A stretch of DNA of 64,000 nt, from positions 62,001-126,000 of the forward strand of contig JANQKV010000008.1 of NCBI GenBank assembly GCA_028280945.1, in the 5' to 3' direction. Below, piece by piece: positions 42,899-52,897 of this stretch (position 1 is the first letter of the stretch; every line of letters starts with the position of its first letter). The notes beneath the pieces are model-generated. The model did not search any database. It was not told the DNA's origin and saw only the letters and a program-made list of their open reading frames with translations. The position numbers and the translations under genes were made by a program. Origin of the DNA: Opitutaceae bacterium. Lineage in GTDB: Bacteria > Verrucomicrobiota > Verrucomicrobiia > Opitutales > Opitutaceae.

Positions 42899-43744
42899 TC
42901 AAAAGATGGTGGCGCTCACCCGGTCCCAAACCGCTCGGGCCGGACCTTCTCCGCAGGCGGGACCAAGGGAGCAAATAATGGTGCCATTGTTGTCGGTGAG
43001 GTGGATCCACCCTCCCGGCCAATCCGGTTCTCGCCGCAGTGCGCTCTTGGTGGGAATGATCGTTTGCAGGGTGACCTGCCCATCGCTGAAGAGGAACGTG
43101 CAGCCGTCATTCTCCACGCGAGTGGGCCTGAAAACCCGGGTATGGGAAGCGTCGGCGGACCCGAGGTTGACCGCGATCGGATAGCCTTCGTCGACGATGG
43201 AACGGACCAAAAGAGGCAGGTGGGAGGCGGGGGCTGTAGGCGTATCAGCAGCCGTGGAAGCGAGCTTCATGCGGTAGCCCCCGGGCTGGGGAGGACTGGG
43301 ATCGACTCGCGCTCCTCTTACCAGGGTAGCGACGTGATTGGCCCAGGCATGGGCGGGGACCGATCGTGGCAGGCAGGCTTCGAGGAAAGGAACGCCCTCG
43401 GTATTGGTCAGTTCAATCTTGCCCGGAGAGTGACAGCAGGGGCAGAGCTCGATGCGAGCCCATGCCCGGGTCGTGTCATCGAGAGACAAGGATAGCCTGC
43501 CTTGGTTGAGTTCGATTTCAGTCGGCTCAAGTTTCCCTGCCGGCAGCCGTTCGTGGGCGATCAGACGTGCATAGTAGTGCCGAGTTTGCAGGGCAATGAC
43601 GCCGAGGGGCTGCAGTGTTTCCCAAATCGTGGAGAAACCGGCGGAAAGCGGGATACGACCGTCGGCGGTGGTCTGGAAGCATCGACTCAACCGAGGGGCC
43701 GGAGCGGCCGGGAACACCAAGGGGGACGGAAATCGGGAGAGCAT
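42899..43744 (-). CDS. Putative haem-handling protein (weak HemS/ChuX resemblance)
   Basis: 281 residues, no clear signal peptide. Parts such as WETLQPLGVIALQTRHYYARLIAHE and the C-terminal GGWIHLTDNNGTIICSLG resemble the repeated half-domain of HemS/ChuX haem carriers only loosely. A CPCCHSPGKIEL segment near residue 100 is additional. It is the first gene of the long operon A and starts 45 bp after a Fur-like palindrome. The haem assignment rests mainly on the neighbours (flavodoxin, haem-type receptor). Confidence 0.5.
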   Translation of the reverse strand: MLSRFPSPLVFPAAPAPRLSRCFQTTADGRIPLSAGFSTIWETLQPLGVIALQTRHYYARLIAHERLPAGKLEPTEIELNQGRLSLSLDDTTRAWARIELCPCCHSPGKIELTNTEGVPFLEACLPRSVPAHAWANHVATLVRGARVDPSPPQPGGYRMKLASTAADTPTAPASHLPLLVRSIVDEGYPIAVNLGSADASHTRVFRPTRVENDGCTFLFSDGQVTLQTIIPTKSALRREPDWPGGWIHLTDNNGTIICSLGPACGEGPARAVWDRVSATIF

Positions 43745-43788
43745 ACTAGGAACGGGTAAATGGTGTGGGTATTAGCATTTCTTACGAC

Positions 43789-43803
43789 TGGGACTCAGTC
43801 TCA
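43789..43803 (-). promoter_or_regulatory. Fur-box-like palindrome, operon A
   Basis: TGGGACTCAGTCTCA, arms TGGGACT/AGTCTCA around a central C (six of seven positions pair), followed by an A/T-rich tract. Identical to the element at 49961. It lies 45 bp before the first gene of operon A. Confidence 0.65.
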
Positions 43804-43984
43804 ATATGAGATTAAAAAAAGGCCTCAGAAAAAGATGGTGGAGGGACAGATAAAGGATCGGGTTGGCAGGTGCCTTTGGCGTGGATGTCGAGTTTCTGGT
43901 TTCGATTCTTGGACTGAGAAGAAACCGGCTGATGCGGCCCGAAGGATGGCTTGGTCCATCCTTCAGGCTCAAACCAGTCTGCGC

Positions 43985-46141
43985 TCAGAAGGCCAACCCG
44001 GCGTTGAAGTAGACGGTGCGGGGCCGGACGGGACCATAGAAATAGGTTGGGTCGCGATCGGCGCCGTTGTCGAAAAGGTCAGATTGCCGATCGTCGAAGA
44101 GGTTGTGCACGCCCACCCCCAGTTTGAGGTGCGGGCCATGGTGGCCCTCCCCAAGGTGGAAGATGCGGGACACTCCCAGGTCGACTTCCCAAAACGTTGG
44201 GGTCTCGGCGCGGAAGATGTCGGCGTCTTCACCCACGGCAATCATGGAGCCCGTGTAGTTGATGGCCGCGTGAGCTTCCCAGTGATTCGGCAGGCTGTAG
44301 ATGAACGTGGCGATGCCGGTCCAACGGGGACGCTCGATGAAACGGCGCGTGCTCAGGCCGGTGACACGGTCAATTGGTTCGTCGAAACGAGCGTCCATGT
44401 AACTGATGCTTGCATCGATGCGCAGATGCTCGGCGGCCAGCCAATTGAAGCCGTTCTCCCAGACGAAGACCTGGGAGTCAGGTCCGTTGATGCGCAGCCA
44501 TTGGGGATCACCCGAATCATCGATTTCGAAGGTGTCCTCCAAGCGGGTGAAGTGCACGGCGCTGATCAAGGCGAGTTGATGATCAAACCCCGGCACAAAC
44601 CAATCCGCCCCCAGGCTGAAGGTTTGCGATGATTCCTCGCGCAGATCAGGGCTGTTGCTGAGCGTGATCGCGCCGCCCGAGCTCACCCCAATGTGCTGAT
44701 CTTCATTGTAGGCGCCCGGGGCGTTGAACCCGGTCGAGGCCGATGCCCTCAGCGTGAGGCCGTAGATGCCGGTGTAGCGAGCCGCCAGCCGCGGGGAGAA
44801 TATCGTGCCGGAGATGTTGTCGTGCTGGTCCACCCGCGCCCCGGTCACGAGTTCGAACTCCGGGCTGATGGCCCAGATGTCCTGCACAAACGCCCCCCAG
44901 GTGGAGAAGGAGTCACGGGTGGTGGGGATGGCCGGATCATTGGGGCGCGCCTCCCGCAGGGATTCATCGCGATATTGCACCCCATAAACCCACTCGTGTT
45001 TACCGGCGGATTGGTTAAGTTGGGCGTCCAGGTAAGTGACTTGGTTGTGGGTGTCGCTCCAGAACCGGCTTCCGACTAAGTCGATGGCAGTTTGGTTCGC
45101 CGGGTCGGCGGCCCAAGAGTCGAAATCGGGGTCGGGGGCGCCGGCTTCTTCATAGGCGGTGGCGGCGGCATCCCCGCGGGCTCCGTAGAACGCGTCCCGT
45201 TGCACATCGAGGTGCGACGCATTCAGACGCAGGGCGAGTTCCGGGGAGAATTTGGTTTCCCAGGTGAGCGCCACGGTATGAATGCGGTGGGCAAGTGATT
45301 CGGCCACTTCGGCGCGTTCCTCGGGCTGATCCAATTGGTCTCCACCACGGTGGGACTGGTCGAGGTATTGGTAGGTGGCACGCAGGGCGGAATCCTCGCC
45401 GACATCACGAAAAAGTTGCAGGCCCACGACGTTGTTTTCGAAATCGGGCAGTTCTGTAAAACCGTCAGTGGTGAGGTCGACGGCGTCGCGGTCGAGATGA
45501 AGCCCGTAGGCGGTGAGGGCGGTGCGCCCGTCGCCACTCACGGCGGAGGCGCGGGCCGAAAGTTCCAGTTCGCGCGCACTGTCCTCCATCCAACCAAAGG
45601 AACTCTGCAGGCGCTGGGAACCGTGCACCGGTTTGGCGGTGACGAGGTTGACTACACCGGCAATCGCCTCCGGCCCGTAGAGGACCGAACTGCTGCCTTT
45701 TACGACCTCAATGTGGTCGACAAAAATCGTGGGGAAAAGGTCGGCCCCGTAGACCTTGGCCAAGCCGGAATAGAGGGGGGCGCCGTCAAAGAGAATGGCG
45801 GTGTAGTCGGTGGAAAGCCCCAGCAACTGGATCTGGTTGAGGCCGCAGTTTTGACAGTCGGATTCGAAGCGGGCGCTCGGCATCAAGCGCAGGCTGTCGG
45901 CAATCGTGACTCCGCCGAAGACTTCGATTTCCTCGGAGGAGAAAACCTCCGTGCGGATCGGAGCGTTTGACTGGGTGCGCTCCGTGCGGGTCCCGGTGGT
46001 GACCAGCGGATCAAGGAGCAGCGGCGACTCCGGTTCGGCCGCCGGTGAGGTCCCCGGCAGGGTGGTCTGAGCGGAAAGAAGTCCGGCCAGAGACAAACAA
46101 GTGACGCCAAAGGCGATGCGATGGATGGGATGTAGTTTCAT
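43985..46141 (-). CDS. TonB-dependent receptor with CxxC in the plug, second copy
   Basis: 718 residues. Signal peptide ends GLLSAQ, TonB box LLLDPLVTTGTRTERT, plug ESDCQNCGLNQIQLLGLSTDYTAILFDG and VEVVKGSSSVLYGPEAIAGVVNL, barrel ending NAGLAF. It is the closest relative in the window of the receptor at 30890-33112, sharing the CQNCG plug. Last gene of operon B, 32 bp after a PepSY gene. Confidence 0.93.
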   Translation of the reverse strand: MKLHPIHRIAFGVTCLSLAGLLSAQTTLPGTSPAAEPESPLLLDPLVTTGTRTERTQSNAPIRTEVFSSEEIEVFGGVTIADSLRLMPSARFESDCQNCGLNQIQLLGLSTDYTAILFDGAPLYSGLAKVYGADLFPTIFVDHIEVVKGSSSVLYGPEAIAGVVNLVTAKPVHGSQRLQSSFGWMEDSARELELSARASAVSGDGRTALTAYGLHLDRDAVDLTTDGFTELPDFENNVVGLQLFRDVGEDSALRATYQYLDQSHRGGDQLDQPEERAEVAESLAHRIHTVALTWETKFSPELALRLNASHLDVQRDAFYGARGDAAATAYEEAGAPDPDFDSWAADPANQTAIDLVGSRFWSDTHNQVTYLDAQLNQSAGKHEWVYGVQYRDESLREARPNDPAIPTTRDSFSTWGAFVQDIWAISPEFELVTGARVDQHDNISGTIFSPRLAARYTGIYGLTLRASASTGFNAPGAYNEDQHIGVSSGGAITLSNSPDLREESSQTFSLGADWFVPGFDHQLALISAVHFTRLEDTFEIDDSGDPQWLRINGPDSQVFVWENGFNWLAAEHLRIDASISYMDARFDEPIDRVTGLSTRRFIERPRWTGIATFIYSLPNHWEAHAAINYTGSMIAVGEDADIFRAETPTFWEVDLGVSRIFHLGEGHHGPHLKLGVGVHNLFDDRQSDLFDNGADRDPTYFYGPVRPRTVYFNAGLAF

Positions 46142-46173
46142 GGGACAGGAAAAAGGGGGAAGGCACGCGCCGG

Positions 46174-47334
46174 CTATGCTTGGGCCGGTTCATCACGATC
46201 TGCGCCGGCGAGAGCGGTTTCGGGTTGGGCTTGCGGCCGGCTGATCGTTTTACACGGACGCTTTTTGGTGGTTTGACGACGGCGCTGGAACCAGATCAGC
46301 GATCCGCTGATGGCGAGGGCCGCGGGGGCAAAGCCGGCGAGGCACCAGATCAATTTGGAAGCAAGGCCACCGAAGTCGCCAAAATGAAGCGGTTCAAACG
46401 CATCGACGATCCGTGCCCAGGCTCCCACCGTGCGCAGGTCGCGAGCGTGGTTCACTTCCAGGGTGTCGGCATCAAACCACAAGTGACTGCCGTAGCGACT
46501 GCGGAAAGGATGCGACTCCGGGGTCTGGCCAAAAACGTAGTATTGGCGGTCTTCGGCGGTCGGCAGGTAGACGTAGTTGAAGGCATAGCCGGGCCATTCG
46601 GCCTCCACCCGGGCGGGGAGTTCGTCGATGCGGGCAAGCCGGTTTTCGTAGGTCGTCCATGCATCGGGACCCTCGTGATCGTGGCCCCATTCCTCGGCCA
46701 AGTGGGCGATGTTCCAATACGCCCCGGTGAAGCCAAAGATGAAGTTCAGCGGAATCGACAGGACGCCGACCGCTTTGTGTATGTCTGACGTGATCAAGCG
46801 CCAGCTTTGACCCCAGCGCAGCCGGAACACCGTTTTGAAAAACGCCCGGTGCAGATAGAGGCCGGTGAAACTGAGCAGGAGGAACACGATCGCGAAGACG
46901 GCCGTGATGCCCATGCCCACGTGGTCGGCGAAGAACGTGTAGTGCAGCTCCACAAACCAGCCGTAGATCGTCTCGACGCGAGGCACGGGAGGTCCGCTGA
47001 TGTCGCCCGTGGCGGGGTCGACGCGTTGGACATACCAGGCGTTGGCGTCGTCGTGCGGGGTGAGGTAGACGATGTCCCGGTCGGGTCCTTCGTGATAGAG
47101 CAGCCAGCCCCGTACCCAGAACTCGGGGTACGCGGCCTCGACCCGCTTGACCATGGGGCCGAGGGGCAGCCGCTCGGCGGTGGGGGCACTCTCCCGCAGC
47201 ACCACTTCCGGACTTACCGCGCGGGTGATCTCGTGATGGAAGACCAGCACACTGCCGGTGAGACCAATCACCAACAACCCCAGCCCGGCCGCAAGGCCGA
47301 GCCAGGAGTGGAGTTGCCAGAGACGCTTGCGCAT
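46174..47334 (-). CDS. PepSY-domain membrane protein, operon B
   Basis: 386 residues from MRKRLWQLHSWLGLAAG at 47334; the frame extends much further upstream but only as Pro/Ser-rich noise. Four membrane helices, first with LGLLVIGLTGSVLVFHHEI and a HSW motif, PepSY segments MVKRVEAAYPEFWVRGWLLYHEG and RVEAEWPGYAFNYVYLPTAED, C-terminal basic Gln/Ala tail. The paired His residues in the helices resemble haem-ligand placement in this family. It lies between two TonB receptors. Confidence 0.9.
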   Translation of the reverse strand: MRKRLWQLHSWLGLAAGLGLLVIGLTGSVLVFHHEITRAVSPEVVLRESAPTAERLPLGPMVKRVEAAYPEFWVRGWLLYHEGPDRDIVYLTPHDDANAWYVQRVDPATGDISGPPVPRVETIYGWFVELHYTFFADHVGMGITAVFAIVFLLLSFTGLYLHRAFFKTVFRLRWGQSWRLITSDIHKAVGVLSIPLNFIFGFTGAYWNIAHLAEEWGHDHEGPDAWTTYENRLARIDELPARVEAEWPGYAFNYVYLPTAEDRQYYVFGQTPESHPFRSRYGSHLWFDADTLEVNHARDLRTVGAWARIVDAFEPLHFGDFGGLASKLIWCLAGFAPAALAISGSLIWFQRRRQTTKKRPCKTISRPQAQPETALAGADRDEPAQA

Positions 47335-47437
47335 TGAGTTCAGATGTTGTCCGTGGGAGACGGATGTCGGGCGTGACAGTTGGAGTCTGATACTTGGAAC
47401 TTGATCATTCCGGCGGTCAGAACCGCCGGCTGTATCC

Positions 47438-49570
47438 TTAGAATCGATACTTGGCCGAAAGGATGATGTTGCGGGCCGCGCCAAGGAAGGCCCGGCCGCC
47501 ATCGGTGGTGCCGACGTAGTATTCGTCGGTGGCGTTGGTGACGTTGAGCTGCAGGCGGACGGTCTCGAAGTCATAGCCCACCATGAAGTCGAGCAGGGTG
47601 TAGGACGGAGCACTCAGCGTATCGGTGCCGTCCCAGCGCTGGCCGACATAGCGCACTCCGATTCCGGTGCGGAAGTTTTGCAGGGCGCCTGCGCGCGGTT
47701 CGTAGGTCACCCAGCCGGTGGCCTGGTGGTCGGGCACGGTGACGAGGTGGTTGTCGTTGCCGTCCTTGGCGTCGACGTAGCTGTAGCCTCCCTGGAATCG
47801 GAAGTCGCGCCAGCGGCTGTCGACCTCAAATTCAACGCCGCGCGTCTCAACGTTGGTTTGAGTGACGAAGATGCCATTGGAAAGCGGCCGCTCTTTTTCG
47901 GTGATGTCGAAAGCGGAGAACGTGAACAGCGTTTGGGTGCCCGGGGGTTGGTAGCGCAGCCCCACCTCAAACTGTTCGCCCGTCTTGGGATCAAGCTGGA
48001 TGGTTGAGCCGTCGAACGCCACCGCCGTGCCCAAGGGCTCGAACGATTCAGCATAGCTCACGTAGGGGGTGAATCCACGGGGCGCCTGGTAAATCAGACC
48101 GATGTCGCCCGTGGTTGCGTCGTCGTCGATGTTGGGCTCGGAATTGCCCAGGCTGTGGGTGCGAACGTCGTCGTAACGCAGGCCGAGCGCAAGGGTCCAA
48201 TGGTCGAACGTCATCCGTTCCTGGGCAAAGATGCCAAACTGATTGGTGATGGCCGCGGGGTAGTCGACGATGTCGCCCACCGGGGCGAGGTTGCCATAAA
48301 CCGGGTCATAGATGTTGATCCGTCCGCCGGCGGCCCAGCCGTAGAACGAATCGTTGTCGATGGTCACATCCTGGGCGTCGAAGCCGATGGTCAGGTGGTG
48401 GTCCACGGGACCGGTGTCGAAGCGGGCGGCAAGGGTGCCGTAGGTGGTGAAGGCCTCGCTCGCGCGCGGGGAATCGTAGATGGTGCGGTTGACCGTGCCG
48501 TCAGCGGCGATGATGGGATCGGCCCCGTCGTAGGCAACCCAGTGGGACTTGTAGTCGGACTCTCCATCCGTGTAGCGGGTGTTGGCCGTGACGGTGAACA
48601 CGTCGTTGAACTCGTGTTCAAAGAACAATGCGTAGGACTGCTGCTCGGTGTCGTAGCGGTCCCAGCCGGGCTCACCGATGAAGGTGTCGATCGGAATGCG
48701 CCGGCCGGGCAACAGGGTGCCCTCGTTGGGCAGAAACTGCAGCGTCTGGCCGCCCTCATTTTCCTGGAAGTTGCCCAACACCGTCAGGCGGGTGCCGGGC
48801 CGCGGTGCCCAGGTGAATGACGGGCTGATCACGCGGGCGTCATCCGGGACATGATCGACCTGGGTGCCGCCTTCCCGGTAAACCCCGACCAGGCGGTAGA
48901 GAAACTTTCCGTCGGCATCCAGTGCGCCGGTGAAGTCGGCGGCGAATTGAGCGCGGTCAAAGGACCCCACCTGCACCTCGATCTCATTGCGGGTGACGGC
49001 TTGGGGCAGTTTGGTGACGGAGTTGATGATGCCGCCGAGTGCACCTCGTCCGTAAAGCACGGAGGCCGGTCCCTTCACCACTTCGACCTGCTCAAGCGTG
49101 TAGATGTCGGCGCGGGTATTGTTGTAGAAGCCAAAAAGAGACTGAAAGCCGTCCTGGAATTTCAGCGGATCGATTCCCCGCACGCGGGTGGCGTCGAGGC
49201 GCGAGTCAAAACCATAGGGACCCGTGGTCACGCCCGGGGTGTAGTTGAGCGTATCCTGGATGTTGATGGCTCCCCGATCTTCGATACGGAAGCGATCCAC
49301 CACTGCCACGGAACGGGCCACGGTGGTGGTAAGGTCGCCCAAGCGCCGGGAGGTCGTCAGTTGATCGGCGACATCCTTGTCGAGCTGGTCGGCTTCCACC
49401 CGGAAGACGGAGAGCTCAATGGAATCGTCGTCCGAGGAATCCGCATTCGTTTTGGCGAAGGCGGAAGGACTGGTCAGGAAAGCACCGAAAACGACCGCTA
49501 GACAGACGGTGTGATTGATTCGGGCGATCCAAGTTTGGGTCGAACGCTGGGTGTTTGGGAACATGTTCAT
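47438..49570 (-). CDS. TonB-dependent siderophore receptor, operon B
   Basis: 710 residues from MNMFPNTQRSTQTW at 49570; the upstream open frame is Arg/Pro-rich and overlaps the small Cys gene. Signal segment to PSAFAK, plug VEVVKGPASVLYGRGALGGIINSVTKLP, barrel ending ILSAKYRF. The plug form with GPASVLYGRG is typical of ferric-siderophore receptors. It is 35 bp after the small Cys gene. Confidence 0.93.
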   Translation of the reverse strand: MNMFPNTQRSTQTWIARINHTVCLAVVFGAFLTSPSAFAKTNADSSDDDSIELSVFRVEADQLDKDVADQLTTSRRLGDLTTTVARSVAVVDRFRIEDRGAINIQDTLNYTPGVTTGPYGFDSRLDATRVRGIDPLKFQDGFQSLFGFYNNTRADIYTLEQVEVVKGPASVLYGRGALGGIINSVTKLPQAVTRNEIEVQVGSFDRAQFAADFTGALDADGKFLYRLVGVYREGGTQVDHVPDDARVISPSFTWAPRPGTRLTVLGNFQENEGGQTLQFLPNEGTLLPGRRIPIDTFIGEPGWDRYDTEQQSYALFFEHEFNDVFTVTANTRYTDGESDYKSHWVAYDGADPIIAADGTVNRTIYDSPRASEAFTTYGTLAARFDTGPVDHHLTIGFDAQDVTIDNDSFYGWAAGGRINIYDPVYGNLAPVGDIVDYPAAITNQFGIFAQERMTFDHWTLALGLRYDDVRTHSLGNSEPNIDDDATTGDIGLIYQAPRGFTPYVSYAESFEPLGTAVAFDGSTIQLDPKTGEQFEVGLRYQPPGTQTLFTFSAFDITEKERPLSNGIFVTQTNVETRGVEFEVDSRWRDFRFQGGYSYVDAKDGNDNHLVTVPDHQATGWVTYEPRAGALQNFRTGIGVRYVGQRWDGTDTLSAPSYTLLDFMVGYDFETVRLQLNVTNATDEYYVGTTDGGRAFLGAARNIILSAKYRF

Positions 49571-49605
49571 GGTGGGTTCAGGAAAAATGGGGGAGGTGGA
49601 TGGTT

Positions 49606-49944
49606 TCAGGCCCAGAGGGCGGCCACGTCCTCGTCGGAAACCGATGCTTCCGCCGGCTGGAATGCATCCGCACCCAGCACGAGCACGCTGACGCGCACAT
49701 CGGGACAAAAGCAGGCGAGCCGGCACGACAGGCACCAGGCCTCGTGTTGGCTGGAGGCGATGTCGGCGGGCAGCTCGAGGACAATGTGCGTGGCCACGCT
49801 GCCGCGTTGGTTGCGGGGGATGCGCTGCTGTTTTACCAGCAAGGGCTGGGCGAGCTCGTTGGCGCAGGATTCGACAATCTGGGCCAAGGCCCGGCCCTTG
49901 GCCTCCGAAGGGGCGTGGATTTCACAGGTGAGTGGTGTGATCAT
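49606..49944 (-). CDS. Small cysteine-containing hypothetical protein, first gene of operon B
   Basis: 112 residues, cytoplasmic. A cysteine cluster near residue 70 (WCLSCRLACFCPD) has the spacing C-x2-C-x3-C-x-C, suited to an Fe-S cluster or zinc. It starts 16 bp after a Fur-like box and precedes a siderophore receptor. I do not recognise the family. Confidence 0.7.
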   Translation of the reverse strand: MITPLTCEIHAPSEAKGRALAQIVESCANELAQPLLVKQQRIPRNQRGSVATHIVLELPADIASSQHEAWCLSCRLACFCPDVRVSVLVLGADAFQPAEASVSDEDVAALWA

Positions 49945-49960
49945 GAGCAGTGTTTACGCT

Positions 49961-49975
49961 TGGGACTCAGTCTCA
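49961..49975 (-). promoter_or_regulatory. Fur-box-like palindrome, operon B
   Basis: TGGGACTCAGTCTCA followed by A/T-rich DNA; same 15-mer as at 43789. It lies 16 bp before the first gene of operon B. Confidence 0.65.
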
Positions 49976-50035
49976 ATTAATGGTTAAAAAAGAGCCGATT
50001 GCTCGAAGCGGAAGCTGCGTTCAACCGGCGGTGAA

Positions 50036-51352
50036 CTAGGTGGCGAGGGCGGCGGAGGAGCGCTTGAAACGCCGGCTGATCCAAGTGCCGAGAAAGATGA
50101 GTAGGAGGGTGATGCCGACGGTCGGCAGGAAGAGGGCCAGACCGACGGTGACCCAGACGATCCACTTGGGCGTGCCGCCGGGCGGCAGCTTACGCGGCTC
50201 GCCGAATTTGCCGGGAGGGCGACGACGCCACCACAGCCATACGCCAGTGACGCTCATTGCGACCAGCAGCAGGCACGCGATCACGGCGATGATCTGAGTG
50301 GGAAGACCAAAAATACTGCCGACGTGAATCGGATAAAAGGCCAGCAGGGCCCGGGTTTGCCAAGGCAGGTCCGCATTGGTTTCGAAGACCAGCGTCTCCC
50401 CCGAAAAACGATCCAGAAACACCGCACCGCGATCCGCCAACGGCACCTGGGTGCGGGTGATGACTTGGATGGCATTGTCCTCGTCGTGCGGTAAACCGAG
50501 GCTAAAGCCGTCCTTGGAAAAATCGAAGTGCTCGAACGCGATTCCAACCGCATCGTCGATTTTGATGGGAGTGGGCGTGGAGCCGTCGTCCGGCATCGTG
50601 GATTTGGGCGGATCCACAAAAAACTCCGGGAAACCGCCCGTGGCAAAGACCCCCAGTCTCACGCCCGTGCCCCAGACCCGGGTGAAGATCAAACCGGTCA
50701 CCATGACGGCCAGAGCGAAGAAGGCGATGTAGAAGCCGGGCACGGTATGCCAATCGCGCATCACCGTGCGGAAACCCCCTCGTATCCGCGGCAGCCATAC
50801 ACCCCAGATTTTTTCCTTTTTGCGCGGCCACCACAGCCAAAGCCCGGTCAACACGGAGACGATGCCCCAGCACGTGGCGGTTTCAACGGCGAGTCGCCCG
50901 GGGGTTCCGGCGAGCAGGCGGCGATGAATTCCCAGCACCACCCGGAAGAAACTGGTTTGGTTGTCGAGCGTGCCGGTGATCTCACCTGCCACGGGATCGA
51001 AGAAATACCGGGTCATCTCTTCTGAACCGTCGGGCAAATGCTCCTCGGCGAAACCCTCCCAATTGCGCGTCGGGTCGGCGGCCACGTTGACAAAGAGAAG
51101 TTTCCGCTCCGGGTGACTGGCCTTGATCTGTGCGGCGAAGTCATCGAACCCCGTGCGCTGCAGTTCGGTGTTTTCTGAGAACATCAGCTCGGGATACATC
51201 ACCCGCTCGAGCTCGGGTTTGAACACGTAGATTGCCCCGGTGATCGACGCGATGATGATGATAGGGGCGACCAGCAATCCCATCCAGAAATGCCACCGCC
51301 AGACCGCCAGATAGAGGCGACTGCCAAGGGACTTTGTCTCGGGTGAGGGCAT
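50036..51352 (-). CDS. PepSY-domain membrane protein, end of operon C
   Basis: 438 residues from MPSPETKSLGSRLYLAVW. N-terminal helix WHFWMGLLVAPIIIIASITGAIYVF, central helices with GLWLWWPRKKEKIWG and TVPGFYIAFFALAVMVTGLIF, PepSY region IKIDDAVGIAFEHFDFSKDGFSLGLP, and two C-terminal helices. Larger than the single-PepSY proteins in operons A and B. It follows another PepSY gene after 162 bp with no gene between, so a separate promoter is possible. Confidence 0.88.
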   Translation of the reverse strand: MPSPETKSLGSRLYLAVWRWHFWMGLLVAPIIIIASITGAIYVFKPELERVMYPELMFSENTELQRTGFDDFAAQIKASHPERKLLFVNVAADPTRNWEGFAEEHLPDGSEEMTRYFFDPVAGEITGTLDNQTSFFRVVLGIHRRLLAGTPGRLAVETATCWGIVSVLTGLWLWWPRKKEKIWGVWLPRIRGGFRTVMRDWHTVPGFYIAFFALAVMVTGLIFTRVWGTGVRLGVFATGGFPEFFVDPPKSTMPDDGSTPTPIKIDDAVGIAFEHFDFSKDGFSLGLPHDEDNAIQVITRTQVPLADRGAVFLDRFSGETLVFETNADLPWQTRALLAFYPIHVGSIFGLPTQIIAVIACLLLVAMSVTGVWLWWRRRPPGKFGEPRKLPPGGTPKWIVWVTVGLALFLPTVGITLLLIFLGTWISRRFKRSSAALAT

Positions 51353-51514
51353 GGAAGAGTTCAGTAAGAGGACGGGGAAGCCGGAAGTGAGTGGCGAAGT
51401 GGAATCCGGTTACCAGCGGTGCAACGACGATCCCGCTGGTTTGTTTGCCGAGTGCGGAAGGGAGGGTTTCATGATCTTGGATTGGCGCCTGGTCTGTTTG
51501 GTGTTGGCATCTCG

Positions 51515-52870
51515 TTATGCGTTTGAAGCGGCCGGCGCTGGAGTTTGACGGGTCTTGGACCGGGTCCGAAGAGCACCTCGGATTCCGCCTTGAACCCAGT
51601 AGATGATGAGTCCTGCCACAAAGAGTAGCAGTGCGATCGTTCCGTAAGACGCGGTAACAATGATTCCTTGCCCCTTGAGCAATCCGATCATGCCAACAAT
51701 GTAGGCGGTGCCGAATCCGATCCATCGCCAGAAGGGCACGAGGGATTGGCGGGAGCGCAGGCGATAAATTGCGTAGCCTGTGAGAGGCAGCACCCCGATC
51801 AGGAGACCGACGATCAGATAGAGCAGTTTTAGTCCGAGGCCTCCCCAGTCGCCGAAGTGCAGTCCTTCCTGGATGTAGAAGAGCTTCTCCTTCCAGGAGG
51901 CGTTGGGGGTGTCGATGACTTTAAGAACGCTGAGATCAGCCTTGTCGAATACGACCCCCTGGGAGAACCGTTCGTAGATCGTCCCGGGAATTCGCCCGCG
52001 GATGCGCACGGTGCGGGTTCCGTCGTCGGACCAGCTGATTTCTTGAGGAACGAGGTGAGGGTGGACGGTTTGGGCTGCGGCCAGGATACCGCCAATGTCG
52101 ACCGCATGTGCGGTGTCGGCCGTCGCATCGATGACCGGCTCTCGCTCATAAGACTCCGGTCGCTCAATGGAAAACCACTCCATCAGGCGCCCCTGCATTC
52201 CCAGCCAAAACCCGGTTACGGCGAACATGAGTGTCGGCAACAACAGCACGAAGCCGATCAACTTGTGCCAATCGGCATTGGCGGCGCGGGCCGGCCGACG
52301 CCGGATCGCCCACATCGCGCGTCCGCCCAGAAACTTGAAGAAAATAACCAGTCCCGTGACGCAGAGAAATGTCAGGGCGATTCCGAACAAGCCTACAAAA
52401 TTGCGGCCGAGGGTGCCGGCAAAGATGCGCACATGAACGAGTCTCAGGTAGGTCGAGAGAGAGCGGTCGTCTTGTCCAATCCCCAGTTGTGCACCGGTCT
52501 CAGGGTGAAGAAACACGCTGTTCATCAGCCAGGGCTGATTGAGCACAAATGGTTTGGGTTTAAAACTGGTGTTGTAGAAACTCGCCCGGACCGCCTCACC
52601 CGGTCCCCTTGGCAGGTGGAGAGCGATGAGCTGGGGTTCCCGGCCCTCGGTTGCCAGTGACTGCGAGGCCTGGGCCACCGCTTCGGGCAGCACGGAAACA
52701 TCAAGTTCCCTGGCATCCGTGCGATACAGATCCCGATGCTCCCAACGGTAGATTTCCTCCGCAAACATCGCGAACGCACCGGTGATCATGATGAATGCCA
52801 AAAACCCCCCAGTATAAATGGCGCAGGCACTGTGGCACCGCCAAAAAAGTTTGGTGAGTTTCGGGTTCAT
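51515..52870 (-). CDS. PepSY-domain membrane protein, operon C
   Basis: 451 residues. First helix CAIYTGGFLAFIMITGAFAMFAEEIYRWEH, later helices including LIGFVLLLPTLMFAVTGFWLG, PepSY segments VDIGGILAAAQTVHPHLVPQEISW and FDKADLSVLKVID, then three C-terminal helices. It starts 27 bp after the preceding TonB receptor stop and so is probably matched to that receptor. Confidence 0.88.
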   Translation of the reverse strand: MNPKLTKLFWRCHSACAIYTGGFLAFIMITGAFAMFAEEIYRWEHRDLYRTDARELDVSVLPEAVAQASQSLATEGREPQLIALHLPRGPGEAVRASFYNTSFKPKPFVLNQPWLMNSVFLHPETGAQLGIGQDDRSLSTYLRLVHVRIFAGTLGRNFVGLFGIALTFLCVTGLVIFFKFLGGRAMWAIRRRPARAANADWHKLIGFVLLLPTLMFAVTGFWLGMQGRLMEWFSIERPESYEREPVIDATADTAHAVDIGGILAAAQTVHPHLVPQEISWSDDGTRTVRIRGRIPGTIYERFSQGVVFDKADLSVLKVIDTPNASWKEKLFYIQEGLHFGDWGGLGLKLLYLIVGLLIGVLPLTGYAIYRLRSRQSLVPFWRWIGFGTAYIVGMIGLLKGQGIIVTASYGTIALLLFVAGLIIYWVQGGIRGALRTRSKTRQTPAPAASNA

Positions 52871-52897
52871 CTTGAGCGAATGGGCAATGCCGGTGGT

